56,920 nucleotides of DNA, from assembly GCA_947600015.1 (NCBI GenBank), contig CANQFX010000001.1, positions 1 to 56,920 of the forward strand, given 5' to 3'. The notes under the pieces are model-generated. The model searched no databases. It was not told where the DNA came from and saw only the letters and a list, made by a program, of their open reading frames with translations. How positions within the stretch are numbered: position 1 is the stretch's first letter; every line of letters begins with the position of its first letter. The DNA comes from an uncultured Bacilli bacterium (GTDB lineage Bacteria > Bacillota_I > Bacilli_A > RF39 > UBA660). This document shows positions 16,661-24,804 of the stretch, piece after piece. A program made the translations under genes and the position numbers.

Positions 16661-18349
16661 CTATTCTACTTCTACAATATCACCAAATAGTTCTACTGCA
16701 TTATTACTTATTATATCATTTTTTTGTTGGCTTTCCAATATAATTTCTGGTTCCTCTACTATAACATAATGTTTATTATTTTTTATACTATTAATATATT
16801 TTATGCGTTCTTTTTCCCATTCTTCATCACTAATTATAGCAATATTTTGTGTTAATTTTGTTATTTTGTGATAGACATTTACCATTTGATTTAAATTTAA
16901 TAAATTTTGCTTCACAATAGAATCATATTCATAACTAATAATAATATTTTTTTCACTAGCAGCACGAACTTTAGAATCTAATAAATTACATACAATATAA
17001 CCAATTTCTGTATCAAAAGTATAATCTTTCAACAATTCCATAGCATCAATTACTTTTTTCAACACCGTCTTATCTGCTTCTGCCAATGTATTATTGACAC
17101 GAACTTTCATAATTTCATCTAAATTTATTATTCTAGGAGTAGAATCACTCAAAATTTCTTTTTTTTCTAAAGAAGATATATTATCTTCTTTTGTATTTTC
17201 ATCAAGAGGTTCTGTTTCCATACTTACTTTTTGATCTAAATTTAATTGTTTTTCGATATCATTTTCTTTTTCAGGAGTTGAAATTATTTCCCGGGAAATA
17301 TTTTTTTGGGAAATAATGGAATTTTGGATAAAAGTTAATAATAAAATTTCTATATATATTCTTGGATTTCCACTTTTCTGAATATCGAACATTTTTTCGT
17401 TTATTAAATTAATTAATTTTTGAATTTCCACAAGTGAATATTCCAATTTTTTTGAAGAAATATAATAATCTACTACCAATTTTCGCAAAAAATACATAAA
17501 TTGCATCATTACTTGTACCATATTTTTACCAAGTTCATCCATTTTATTTAAAAATAGGATTAATGAAGAAATATTCCCACTAAAAATGATTTTATACAAC
17601 TCCGTTAAGTCTTTTTTTTGTGCCATATTATTTAATTTAGAAAAATCTTCAACTGTAATTTGTTCCGAAGTGTAAGAATGCAGTTTATCTAGCATTCCTA
17701 GAGCATCTCTCATCCCACCATCACAAAATATAGCAATTTCATCCAATACATCTTCATCTATTTTAATAGATTCTTGTTTACATACATAATCAAGTCTACT
17801 TTTAATCATATTTTCAGAAATACGATTAAAGGAAAAACACTGACATCTAGAAATAATAGTTTCAGGTACCTTTTGTTGATCTGTCGTAGCTAAGACAAAA
17901 ATAGCATGTTCAGGAGGTTCTTCTAACGTTTTCAACAATGCATTAAAAGCTTCTATTGATAGCATATGTACCTCATCAATTATATAAATTTTATATTTCA
18001 ATTGTGATGGAACCAAAGAAATTTTATTTTTTAATTCTCTTATTTCATTAACACCATTGTTAGAAGCAGCATCAATTTCTATAATATCAACGCATTCTTT
18101 ATCAAAAGAAGCCAAACAATTTTTACATTTTCCACATAAATTTCCATCATGTGAATCAAGACAATTGACTGTCCTAGCAAATATTTTAGAAATTGTAGTT
18201 TTTCCTGTTCCTCTAGGACCAAAAAACATATAAGCATGACTAAAAGAATGATTTTTAATAGAGTTTTTTAATGTTTGAACAATTACATTTTGACCAACGA
18301 CATCATCAAAAGTTTGAGGTCTATATTTTCTATAAAGGGCATGATACAT
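16661..18349 (-). CDS. dnaX: DNA polymerase III subunits gamma/tau
   Basis: A 562-residue clamp-loader ATPase. Walker A GPRGTGKT is at 44-51. The zinc-binding cysteines are 63, 72, 75 and 78. YIIDEVHMLS is Walker B/DEXX-type, and SRCQCF contains the arginine finger. A tau-type C-terminal extension, rich in charged residues, follows domain III. The start is the ATG at 18349, ten bases after AGGAGG; a TTG two codons earlier is less likely. A Noc-binding site (17,287-17,300) lies inside the coding sequence of the linker region. I saw no clear slippery heptamer plus stem for a shorter gamma form. Confidence 0.96.
   Translation of the reverse strand: MYHALYRKYRPQTFDDVVGQNVIVQTLKNSIKNHSFSHAYMFFGPRGTGKTTISKIFARTVNCLDSHDGNLCGKCKNCLASFDKECVDIIEIDAASNNGVNEIRELKNKISLVPSQLKYKIYIIDEVHMLSIEAFNALLKTLEEPPEHAIFVLATTDQQKVPETIISRCQCFSFNRISENMIKSRLDYVCKQESIKIDEDVLDEIAIFCDGGMRDALGMLDKLHSYTSEQITVEDFSKLNNMAQKKDLTELYKIIFSGNISSLILFLNKMDELGKNMVQVMMQFMYFLRKLVVDYYISSKKLEYSLVEIQKLINLINEKMFDIQKSGNPRIYIEILLLTFIQNSIISQKNISREIISTPEKENDIEKQLNLDQKVSMETEPLDENTKEDNISSLEKKEILSDSTPRIINLDEIMKVRVNNTLAEADKTVLKKVIDAMELLKDYTFDTEIGYIVCNLLDSKVRAASEKNIIISYEYDSIVKQNLLNLNQMVNVYHKITKLTQNIAIISDEEWEKERIKYINSIKNNKHYVIVEEPEIILESQQKNDIISNNAVELFGDIVEVE
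17287..17300. promoter_or_regulatory. Noc-binding site (NBS) inside dnaX
   Basis: An exact ATTTCCCGGGAAAT lies within the dnaX coding sequence, in the low-complexity linker between the ATPase core and the C-terminal domain. That is a place where protein constraint is weak. A near half-site (GGGAAATAAT) lies 15 bases further along. Confidence 0.8.
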
Positions 18350-18402
18350 ATACAAAATACCTCCTAAGCAAAAATATTATATCATAGAAAAAAATAGAAA
18401 TT

Positions 18403-18849
18403 TTATTTTTTTCTCCTTTTATTAAAAAAATCTTTCAAAATTTTCTTTCCTGACTCCGAAAACAAATTATTATATAAATTTACTTTTGGATTAATATGAT
18501 CTTTTGCTAAAATTTTTTCTAATAATTTGGTATTTTCATCAGTATTAGATAAAGCACAATATATATTTTGGATTCTTGCCTGTTTTATAGCACTTGCACA
18601 CATTGGACATGGTTCTAATGTAATATAGATATCACATCCATCTAATCGCCAATTATTTATTTTTTTTGATGCTTTTTTGATAGCTAACATTTCTGCATGA
18701 TAAATTGCACATTGATATTTTTCTTTCAAATTATGTGCCTTAGCTAAAACTTTTTCATTTTTTACAATTACAGTTCCAATAGGAACCTCCCCACAATCAT
18801 ATGCTTTTTTTGCTTCTAAAAAAGCGAGTTTCATATATTTTTCATTCAT
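18403..18849 (-). CDS. tadA: tRNA-specific adenosine deaminase TadA
   Basis: A 148-residue zinc deaminase that converts A34 to inosine in tRNA-Arg(ACG). The catalytic motif YHAEMLAIKKA (HAE) and the zinc ligands in LEPCPMCASAI are intact. The start is the ATG at 18849, with GGAG seven bases upstream. The frame stays open for a further 27 codons upstream, but that stretch is the SRP RNA gene and not protein coding. The tadA-ffs-dnaX neighbourhood is common in Bacilli, with the RNA gene here placed before tadA. Confidence 0.95.
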   Translation of the reverse strand: MNEKYMKLAFLEAKKAYDCGEVPIGTVIVKNEKVLAKAHNLKEKYQCAIYHAEMLAIKKASKKINNWRLDGCDIYITLEPCPMCASAIKQARIQNIYCALSNTDENTKLLEKILAKDHINPKVNLYNNLFSESGKKILKDFFNKRRKK

Positions 18850-18864
18850 AAAATCACTCCAAAC

Positions 18865-18943
18865 AAAAATGTGCACATAAAAGGAGGTTCTTAAGGCTGC
18901 TATTTTCCAATCCTGACCTGTTTCAAACACTTTTATTGCACAA
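18865..18943 (-). ncRNA. ffs: signal recognition particle RNA, small bacterial type
   Basis: The minus strand contains CAGGTCAGGA, then TTGGAAAATAGCAGCC, the conserved SRP RNA helix 8 with its asymmetric loop and GGAA-type tetraloop. The flanks close into a stem: TGTGCA and ATAAAAG at the 5' end pair with CTTTTAT and TGCACA at the 3' end, followed by a T run at 18865-18869. The RNA is about 75-80 bases, so it is the short 4.5S-like form and lacks the Alu domain of the B. subtilis 6S-like SRP RNA. It binds Ffh and targets nascent membrane proteins. Confidence 0.9.
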
Positions 18944-18947
18944 AATT

Positions 18948-18976
18948 ATTCTAATATAAATTAATAAAATTGTAAA
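18948..18976 (-). promoter_or_regulatory. promoter of the SRP RNA gene
   Basis: TTTACA (18971-18976, minus strand) and TAGAAT (18948-18953) are 17 bases apart, and the RNA's first paired bases begin about six bases after the -10 element. A parS site begins three bases upstream of the -35 element, so ParB bound there could touch this promoter. Confidence 0.6.
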
Positions 18977-18979
18977 CAA

Positions 18980-18995
18980 TGTTTCACGTGAAACA
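18980..18995. promoter_or_regulatory. parS site (perfect consensus)
   Basis: TGTTTCACGTGAAACA is the perfect 16-base parS palindrome recognised by ParB/Spo0J. It lies between gyrA and the SRP RNA gene, about 9 kb from dnaA, on the origin-proximal left arm where parS sites usually cluster. Confidence 0.96.
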
Positions 18996-19064
18996 TAGAA
19001 AAAATATAATTATCCATAGAAGTATATTTAATAGAATTTAAATTTATAAATTTGTAATAAAATT

Positions 19065-19078
19065 ATTTCCCGGGAAAT
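19065..19078. promoter_or_regulatory. Noc-binding site (NBS) between two parS sites
   Basis: An exact ATTTCCCGGGAAAT forms the core of a perfect 26-base palindrome (19059-19084). It lies 69 bases from one parS and 13 bases from the other. Two different CTP-dependent clamp proteins would therefore load within about 130 bases of each other. Confidence 0.87.
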
Positions 19079-19091
19079 AATTTTAGATTAA

Positions 19092-19107
19092 TGTTCCACG
19101 TGGAACA
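19092..19107. promoter_or_regulatory. parS site (variant)
   Basis: TGTTCCACGTGGAACA is a symmetrical 16-base parS variant, keeping the CACGTG core and differing from the site at 18,980 by one base in each arm. It lies just after the gyrA terminator. Confidence 0.9.
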
Positions 19108-19110
19108 TAG

Positions 19111-19132
19111 AAAAAACAGTGTTGTTACACTG
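19111..19132 (-). terminator. intrinsic terminator of the gyrB-gyrA operon
   Basis: CAGTGT, a four-base loop and ACACTG form a perfect stem followed by six T on the minus strand. The stem contains the gyrA stop codon, so termination occurs with no 3' untranslated spacer. Confidence 0.88.
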
Positions 19133-21587
19133 CTTTATCTGTTTCAATATTTTCATTGTCATCTTCTACAATATCTTCCTTATCCACAATGGTAACTGTA
19201 GAAACATATTGATCATCTTTTAAATTTATTAATCTAACACCTTGTGTAGCTCTCTTTAATGTTGAAATTTGTTCTAATGGCATTTTCATAAATACTCCAC
19301 TATTTGTGACAATAATTATGTCATGTTCTGAAATATTATCAACACATTTTAAAACTGCCATTTTACCATTTTTCTCTGTAACATTATATGCTTTAACGCC
19401 CTTACTACCACGATGTGTTAATCGATATTCATCAATTATGGTTTTCTTTCCATATCCTTTTTCAGTAACAATTAAAATTTCTTGTCCTAAATTTACTACT
19501 TCAGAACCAACAACAACACTATCACCTAAATCAATACCTTTAACACCAGAACTACTTCTACCCATAGAACGAATCTCATTTTCATTAAAGCGAACCATCC
19601 TACCATTACTAGCACCAATCACAATTTCATTTTTTCCACAGGTCTTTCTAACACTAATTAACTCATCATTTTCCTTTAAAACAATAGCAATTTTACCACT
19701 TTTACGGATATTATCAAATTCTTCTATCTTTGTTCTTTTGACGATACCTTTTCTAGTTGTAAATATGAAATATTTTGTTTCTTCATCACAAACCTTTAAA
19801 TCTAAAATCGAACTAATGTTCTCCTCTTTCTCTAATGGTAATAAATTTATAATTGGTAAACCTTTAGATTGCCTAGAAAATTCTGGTATTTCATAACCTT
19901 TCATTCGATAAATTCGTCCCTTATTAGAGAAGAATAAGATATAATCATGCGTACCCATAGAAACTAAATGTTCAACAAAGTCTTCTTCGTTCGTTGAAAT
20001 ACCTTTAATTCCAACACCGCCTCGATTCTGAGTTCGATAAGTGTCACTACGTAATCTTTTAATATAACCATTCTTTGTTAAAGTAACAATTATATCTTCT
20101 TCTGGTATTAATGACTCATCTTCAATATATTCAATTGCCGTCATATCAATATCAGTTCTTCGTTCATCACCATATTTAGACTTAATTTCTAATAATTCTG
20201 TTTTTATTACTTCCAAAATCTTAGCCTCACTAGCTAAAATTTCTTTTAATGAAGCAATTGTTTTTAATAATTCATTTAATTCATTTTCTATTTTTTCACG
20301 TTCTAATCCAGTCAAACGTCTTAATCTCATTTCTAAAATAGCATTAGCTTGAATTTCTGTTAATTTGAAATTTGTCATTAATCCACTTCTAGCATCATCA
20401 TCAGAATCAGAAGCACGAATTAATTTAATAACTGCATCAATATGATCAAGTGCAATTTTTAAACCCTCTAAAATATGAACTCTTTTTTCAGCAACATCTA
20501 AATCAAATTTGGTCCTACGAATAATAACTTCTTTTTGATAATCGATATATTTTGAAATAATATCTTTAAGTCCTAAAGTTTTAGGTACTCCTTGATCTAA
20601 CATTAAAAAGATAATACCATACGTAGTTTGAAAAGCAGTATGTTTGTATAATTTATTTAAAACAACTTGAGCATTTGCATCTTTCTTTAAAGTAATAGTT
20701 ATTTTTATTCCATCTTTTAAATCAGAATGATAATCTGCAATTCCTTCAATTGTTTTGTTATGAACAAGTTCTGCCACTTTATTTTTTAACTCTAATGTAT
20801 TAACGCCATAAGGAACCTCATTAACAACAATATATTGTCTGCCATTTTTCTCTTCAATTGTTGCTTTACTACGTATTGTAATAGAACCTCTACCAGTTTC
20901 ATAAGCCTTACGAATTCCACTATTTCCCAAAATAGTAGCACCAGTAGGAAAATCTGGACCCTTTATATATTTCATTAATCCATCTAAATCAATATCTGGA
21001 TTATCAATATAAGCAACACATCCATCGATTACTTCTTTTAAATTATGTGGAGGTATATTGGTAGCCATACCAACAGCAATTCCAGTAGTTCCATTAACCA
21101 ATATATTCGGAAAACGAGATGGTAAAACTGTAGGTTCCTTTTCACTTTCATCAAAGTTCGGAACAAAATCTACGGTATCCTTGTTGATATTTCGTAATAA
21201 TTCTAAAGAAATTTTTGATAATCGAGATTCTGTATAACGCATTGCCGCAGCACCATATCCTTCAATATTACCAAAATTTCCATGACCATCAATTAACATA
21301 TAACGATAAGAAAAATCTTGAGCCATACGAACCATTGCTTCATAAATAGAAGAATCTCCATGAGGATGGTAATTACCCATAACCTCCCCAACTGTTTTAG
21401 CACTTTTCCTATGTGGTTTATCTGGAGTGTATCCCGATTCATACATAGAATATAAAATTCTACGATGTACAGGTTTTAGTCCATCTCTTAAATCAGGAAT
21501 TGCACGAGCAGTAATAACACTCATGGAATAATCTAAAAAAGAATCTTGAACTTCTTTTACAATATTGTTATTTTCTAATCTATCCAT
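19125..21587 (-). CDS. gyrA: DNA gyrase subunit A
   Basis: An 820-residue type II topoisomerase subunit that breaks and rejoins DNA. The catalytic tyrosine is Tyr118 in AAMRYTE. The quinolone-determining region reads HPHGDSSIYEAMVRMAQ with Ser79 and Glu83, the unmutated Gram-positive pattern. C-terminal beta-pinwheel blades follow, with a GyrA-box-like QNRGGVG in place of the usual QRRGGKG. Position after gyrB with a 12-base gap assigns it to gyrase rather than topoisomerase IV. The start has AGGAGG upstream. Confidence 0.96.
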   Translation of the reverse strand: MDRLENNNIVKEVQDSFLDYSMSVITARAIPDLRDGLKPVHRRILYSMYESGYTPDKPHRKSAKTVGEVMGNYHPHGDSSIYEAMVRMAQDFSYRYMLIDGHGNFGNIEGYGAAAMRYTESRLSKISLELLRNINKDTVDFVPNFDESEKEPTVLPSRFPNILVNGTTGIAVGMATNIPPHNLKEVIDGCVAYIDNPDIDLDGLMKYIKGPDFPTGATILGNSGIRKAYETGRGSITIRSKATIEEKNGRQYIVVNEVPYGVNTLELKNKVAELVHNKTIEGIADYHSDLKDGIKITITLKKDANAQVVLNKLYKHTAFQTTYGIIFLMLDQGVPKTLGLKDIISKYIDYQKEVIIRRTKFDLDVAEKRVHILEGLKIALDHIDAVIKLIRASDSDDDARSGLMTNFKLTEIQANAILEMRLRRLTGLEREKIENELNELLKTIASLKEILASEAKILEVIKTELLEIKSKYGDERRTDIDMTAIEYIEDESLIPEEDIIVTLTKNGYIKRLRSDTYRTQNRGGVGIKGISTNEEDFVEHLVSMGTHDYILFFSNKGRIYRMKGYEIPEFSRQSKGLPIINLLPLEKEENISSILDLKVCDEETKYFIFTTRKGIVKRTKIEEFDNIRKSGKIAIVLKENDELISVRKTCGKNEIVIGASNGRMVRFNENEIRSMGRSSSGVKGIDLGDSVVVGSEVVNLGQEILIVTEKGYGKKTIIDEYRLTHRGSKGVKAYNVTEKNGKMAVLKCVDNISEHDIIIVTNSGVFMKMPLEQISTLKRATQGVRLINLKDDQYVSTVTIVDKEDIVEDDNENIETDKAV

Positions 21588-21599
21588 CGTTCAAACCTC

Positions 21600-23525
21600 C
21601 TAAATATCCAAGTTGGCATACGTTGCATTTTCCTCAATAAATTCACGACGAGGCCCAACTTCTTCACCCATTAATTTCGCAAATGTTTCATCTGCCGCAA
21701 TTACATCATCAACAGTAATTTTTCTTAATACACGCTGATGTATATCCATTGTTGTTTCATTCAATTCTTCTGCATCCATCTCTCCTAATCCCTTCATACG
21801 AGCAATTTCATATTTTACATTAGGTCCAAGAGTAGCTAAATATTCATCTCTTTCATTATCATCCAATACATATTTTCTCGTTTTTCCATGAGTAATTCTA
21901 TATAATGGTGGTTGTGCAGCATAAACATGGCCAGCTTCCACAATTGGTCTAAAAAAGCGATAAAATAATGTCAATAATAATACTCGAATATGACTTCCAT
22001 CTACATCAGCATCCGTCATAATAATAATTTTATGATAACGAAGTTTAGATAAATCAAATTCTTCACCAATCCCTGTACCGAAAGCCGTAATAATGGTACG
22101 GATTTCTTCATTAGATAATGCACGATCTAATCGCGCTTTTTCCACATTTAAGATTTTTCCACGCAAAGGTAAAATTGCTTGTGTCATACTATCTCTACCT
22201 TTAATAGCAGATCCTCCTGCAGAATCCCCTTCTACCAAGAAAATTTCACTAATAGTAGCATCTTTACTTTTACAATCAGACAATTTTCCATAGAAATTTG
22301 TTACATCTAAATCACCTTTTCTTCTTGTTAATTCACGTGCTTTTTTAGCAGCAACACGCGCACGCGATGCAGTCATAGATTTATCAACAATTACCCTAGC
22401 TTGATCTGGATTTTCCATTAAAAATCTTTCAAATGCTTCTGAAAATATCTTATCAGCAATTCCTCTAACTTCACTATTACCAAGTTTTGTTTTTGTTTGC
22501 CCTTCAAATTGTGGATCAGGATGTTTTATAGAGATAATCATGGTAATACCTTCTCGAACATCATCACCTGTCAAAGAATCATCTTTATCTTTCATTAATC
22601 CAGCATTTGTAGCATATTTATTTAAAATTCTCGTTAAAGCTCTTCTAACTCCATCTTCATGAGTTCCACCTTCTGGTGTAGTAATATTATTAACAAAAGA
22701 ATAAATACTAGAATTATACGTTTCATTATATTGTAATGCTACTTCTACTTTTATATCTTTTTCTTCTCCTTCAATATCAACAATCGTTTCATGAATAGGA
22801 TTTTTATTTTTATTAAGCATCGCTACATATTCAACAATTCCTCCTTCATAACAGAAAGAATCTTTTTTATCTGCTTCCCTATCATCATATAAGGTAATAC
22901 GAAGGCCCTTATTTAAAAATGCTAATTCTTTTAATCTAGTTTTTAAAATATCATAATCATATACCGTAGTTTCTGTAAAAATTTGATCATCTGGTTTAAA
23001 ATGAACAGTAGTTCCTGTTCTATCCTTATCACATTGATCTATAATTTTTAAATCATCATCAGCATGTCCACCACGACTATATCTTTGATAATAAACATTC
23101 CCATCTTTATATATTTTTACTTCTAACCAATCACTTAAAGCATTTACGACACTAGCACCAACACCATGAAGACCTCCAGATACTTTGTATCCTCCTCCAC
23201 CAAATTTACCTCCGGCATGTAATACTGTATAAACTGTTTCTACTGTACTTTTTCCTGTTTTTGGATGAATATCTACAGGAATTCCTCTTCCATCATCTTT
23301 TACTATTATACTATTGTCTTTTTCTATAGTAACCTCAATATGAGAACAATACCCTGCTAGGGCTTCATCAATTGCATTATCAACAATCTCCCATACTAAA
23401 TGATGTAATCCTCTAGAACTTGTACTACCAATATACATACCTGGTCTTTTTCTAACTGCTTCTAATCCTTCTAATACCTGAATTGCAGAAGAATCGTATA
23501 CACCTTCTACTTTTTCTTCATTCAT
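21600..23525 (-). CDS. gyrB: DNA gyrase subunit B
   Basis: A 641-residue ATPase subunit of gyrase. The GHKL ATP-binding motifs are EIVDNAIDEALAG, DDGRGIPV and GLHGVGASVVNALS. The Toprim domain has EGDSAGGSA and DADVDGSHIR, and PLRGKILNVEKA lies between them. The start ATG overlaps the recF stop (ATGA), so recF, gyrB and gyrA form one operon. The gene between recF and gyrB in B. subtilis (remB) is absent. Confidence 0.97.
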   Translation of the reverse strand: MNEEKVEGVYDSSAIQVLEGLEAVRKRPGMYIGSTSSRGLHHLVWEIVDNAIDEALAGYCSHIEVTIEKDNSIIVKDDGRGIPVDIHPKTGKSTVETVYTVLHAGGKFGGGGYKVSGGLHGVGASVVNALSDWLEVKIYKDGNVYYQRYSRGGHADDDLKIIDQCDKDRTGTTVHFKPDDQIFTETTVYDYDILKTRLKELAFLNKGLRITLYDDREADKKDSFCYEGGIVEYVAMLNKNKNPIHETIVDIEGEEKDIKVEVALQYNETYNSSIYSFVNNITTPEGGTHEDGVRRALTRILNKYATNAGLMKDKDDSLTGDDVREGITMIISIKHPDPQFEGQTKTKLGNSEVRGIADKIFSEAFERFLMENPDQARVIVDKSMTASRARVAAKKARELTRRKGDLDVTNFYGKLSDCKSKDATISEIFLVEGDSAGGSAIKGRDSMTQAILPLRGKILNVEKARLDRALSNEEIRTIITAFGTGIGEEFDLSKLRYHKIIIMTDADVDGSHIRVLLLTLFYRFFRPIVEAGHVYAAQPPLYRITHGKTRKYVLDDNERDEYLATLGPNVKYEIARMKGLGEMDAEELNETTMDIHQRVLRKITVDDVIAADETFAKLMGEEVGPRREFIEENATYANLDI

Positions 23526-24643
23526 CTTATATACTTCCTTTCTATATTGCCATTTTTTACTTCATAAATATTTGCCTGTTCGAGATATTTTTTATTAATA
23601 TTTTTTAAATCAGTTGTTGTTATAATACTTTGAATATCTTTATTATTCATAATTTTCAATAATTGATTCCTTTTTCTAATATCTAATTCACTAAAAATAT
23701 CATCTAACAATAAAATAGGATACGTATTACAATATTGATAAAATATTTCTATTTCTGCTAATTTAAAAGAAAGAACAGCAACCTTCTGTTGACCTTGAGA
23801 TCCATATATTTTTAAATCTTTTCCATTCAATATAAAAGACAAATCATCCCGATGTGGACCATAAAGAGTCATACCATAATTTAGTTCTTTTAAATAATTT
23901 CTTTTAAATTTTTCTTTTAATACTCGATAAAGATTATCTGTTTTATAATCTTCAAATTCAATATTTGGTTGATAAATAATTTTTAATCCTTTTTCAGAAG
24001 AAATATCTTGATAAATTTGATCTATATTTTCATTGATTAAATCTATATATTCTTTTCTTTTTTGGTAAATAATAATTGCTTTTTCTATCAGTTTATCTGT
24101 AATAATATCTAAATAATTTTTATCTGCAATACTACTACTAAATAATATTTTTAAATATTCATTTCTTGTTTTTAGTATTTTATTGTATTCATTATACGTA
24201 TTTAGATAAACCTTAGACATTTGTGAAAGTTCTATATTTAACAGATTTCTTCTAACATTAGGAGAATTTTTAATTATTTCTAAATCATCTGGCGTAAAAA
24301 CGATTACATTCAAATAAGAAATATAATCAGCCACTTTTTTGATATTTGTTTGGTTTATTTTTAATTTTTTCGTATTTTCAATCATTTCTACTTCTAATTT
24401 AGAAATAATGTTATCTTTTTTTATAACTCCTTTTATTTGACATTTTTTCTGATTAAATTGAATAATATTAGGATTATTTACTACTCTATGGGATTTTGTT
24501 AAAGCTAATATGGTAATTGCTTCTAATATATTTGTTTTCCCTTGAGCGTTATTTCCTACAAAAATATTCATATGCTTTCCAAATTCAACATTCATATTAG
24601 AATAATTCCTAAAATGAATTAATTTTATTTTAGTTAGTTTCAT
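23522..24643 (-). CDS. recF: DNA replication and repair protein RecF
   Basis: A 373-residue SMC-like ATPase that helps load RecA at single-strand gaps. Walker A GNNAQGKT is at 30-37. The ABC signature region is YGSQGQQKVAVLSFKLAE and Walker B is PILLLDDIFSELD. No ribosome-binding sequence precedes the ATG; instead a nine-codon ORF with its own GGTG sequence ends across the recF start (ATGA). recF is translated either by coupling to that ORF or poorly. Unlike in B. subtilis it does not follow dnaN directly. Confidence 0.96.
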   Translation of the reverse strand: MKLTKIKLIHFRNYSNMNVEFGKHMNIFVGNNAQGKTNILEAITILALTKSHRVVNNPNIIQFNQKKCQIKGVIKKDNIISKLEVEMIENTKKLKINQTNIKKVADYISYLNVIVFTPDDLEIIKNSPNVRRNLLNIELSQMSKVYLNTYNEYNKILKTRNEYLKILFSSSIADKNYLDIITDKLIEKAIIIYQKRKEYIDLINENIDQIYQDISSEKGLKIIYQPNIEFEDYKTDNLYRVLKEKFKRNYLKELNYGMTLYGPHRDDLSFILNGKDLKIYGSQGQQKVAVLSFKLAEIEIFYQYCNTYPILLLDDIFSELDIRKRNQLLKIMNNKDIQSIITTTDLKNINKKYLEQANIYEVKNGNIERKYIR

Positions 24644-24666
24644 TTAACATTATTTAAAAGACACAT
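24640..24666 (-). CDS. leader micro-ORF coupled to recF (MCLLNNVK)
   Basis: An ATG six bases after GGTG opens an eight-residue reading frame whose TGA stop overlaps the recF ATG. recF itself has no Shine-Dalgarno sequence, so ribosomes ending here are the likely source of recF initiation. Only the arrangement is visible; translation is inferred. Confidence 0.45.
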   Translation of the reverse strand: MCLLNNVK

Positions 24667-24741
24667 ACAATCACCTATCCCCTATTCGAGTATTACTATA
24701 CGTACATACTTATTATATCATAAATTGCCTTAAAAAGCACG

Positions 24742-24767
24742 AAAAAATAGTTTTAAACTATTTTTTT
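24742..24767 (-). terminator. terminator after the comK-like gene
   Basis: A perfect 26-base inverted repeat, AAAAAATAGTTT and its complement followed by seven T, lies between the comK-like gene and recF. It would stop the comK-like transcript and implies a separate promoter for recF. Confidence 0.75.
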
Positions 24768-24804
24768 GTCTCTTATATTAAATTCAATATCTTATTAGAT
24801 AAAA

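Noticed and set aside
16661..18349. Programmed frameshift in dnaX giving a short gamma subunit
   Set aside because: No convincing A6G-type slippery heptamer followed by a stem was seen, and B. subtilis-type dnaX works without one.
18850..18930. N-terminal extension of TadA beginning MFETGQDW
   Set aside because: This stretch is the SRP RNA gene; a proper ribosome-binding sequence and family start lie at 18849.
19306..19896. Plus-strand open frame of 196 codons inside gyrA
   Set aside because: It is antisense to the conserved gyrA C-terminal domain; no promoter or ribosome-binding sequence supports it.
22328..22345. CACGTG in gyrB as a further parS
   Set aside because: The flanks do not form the 16-base palindrome.
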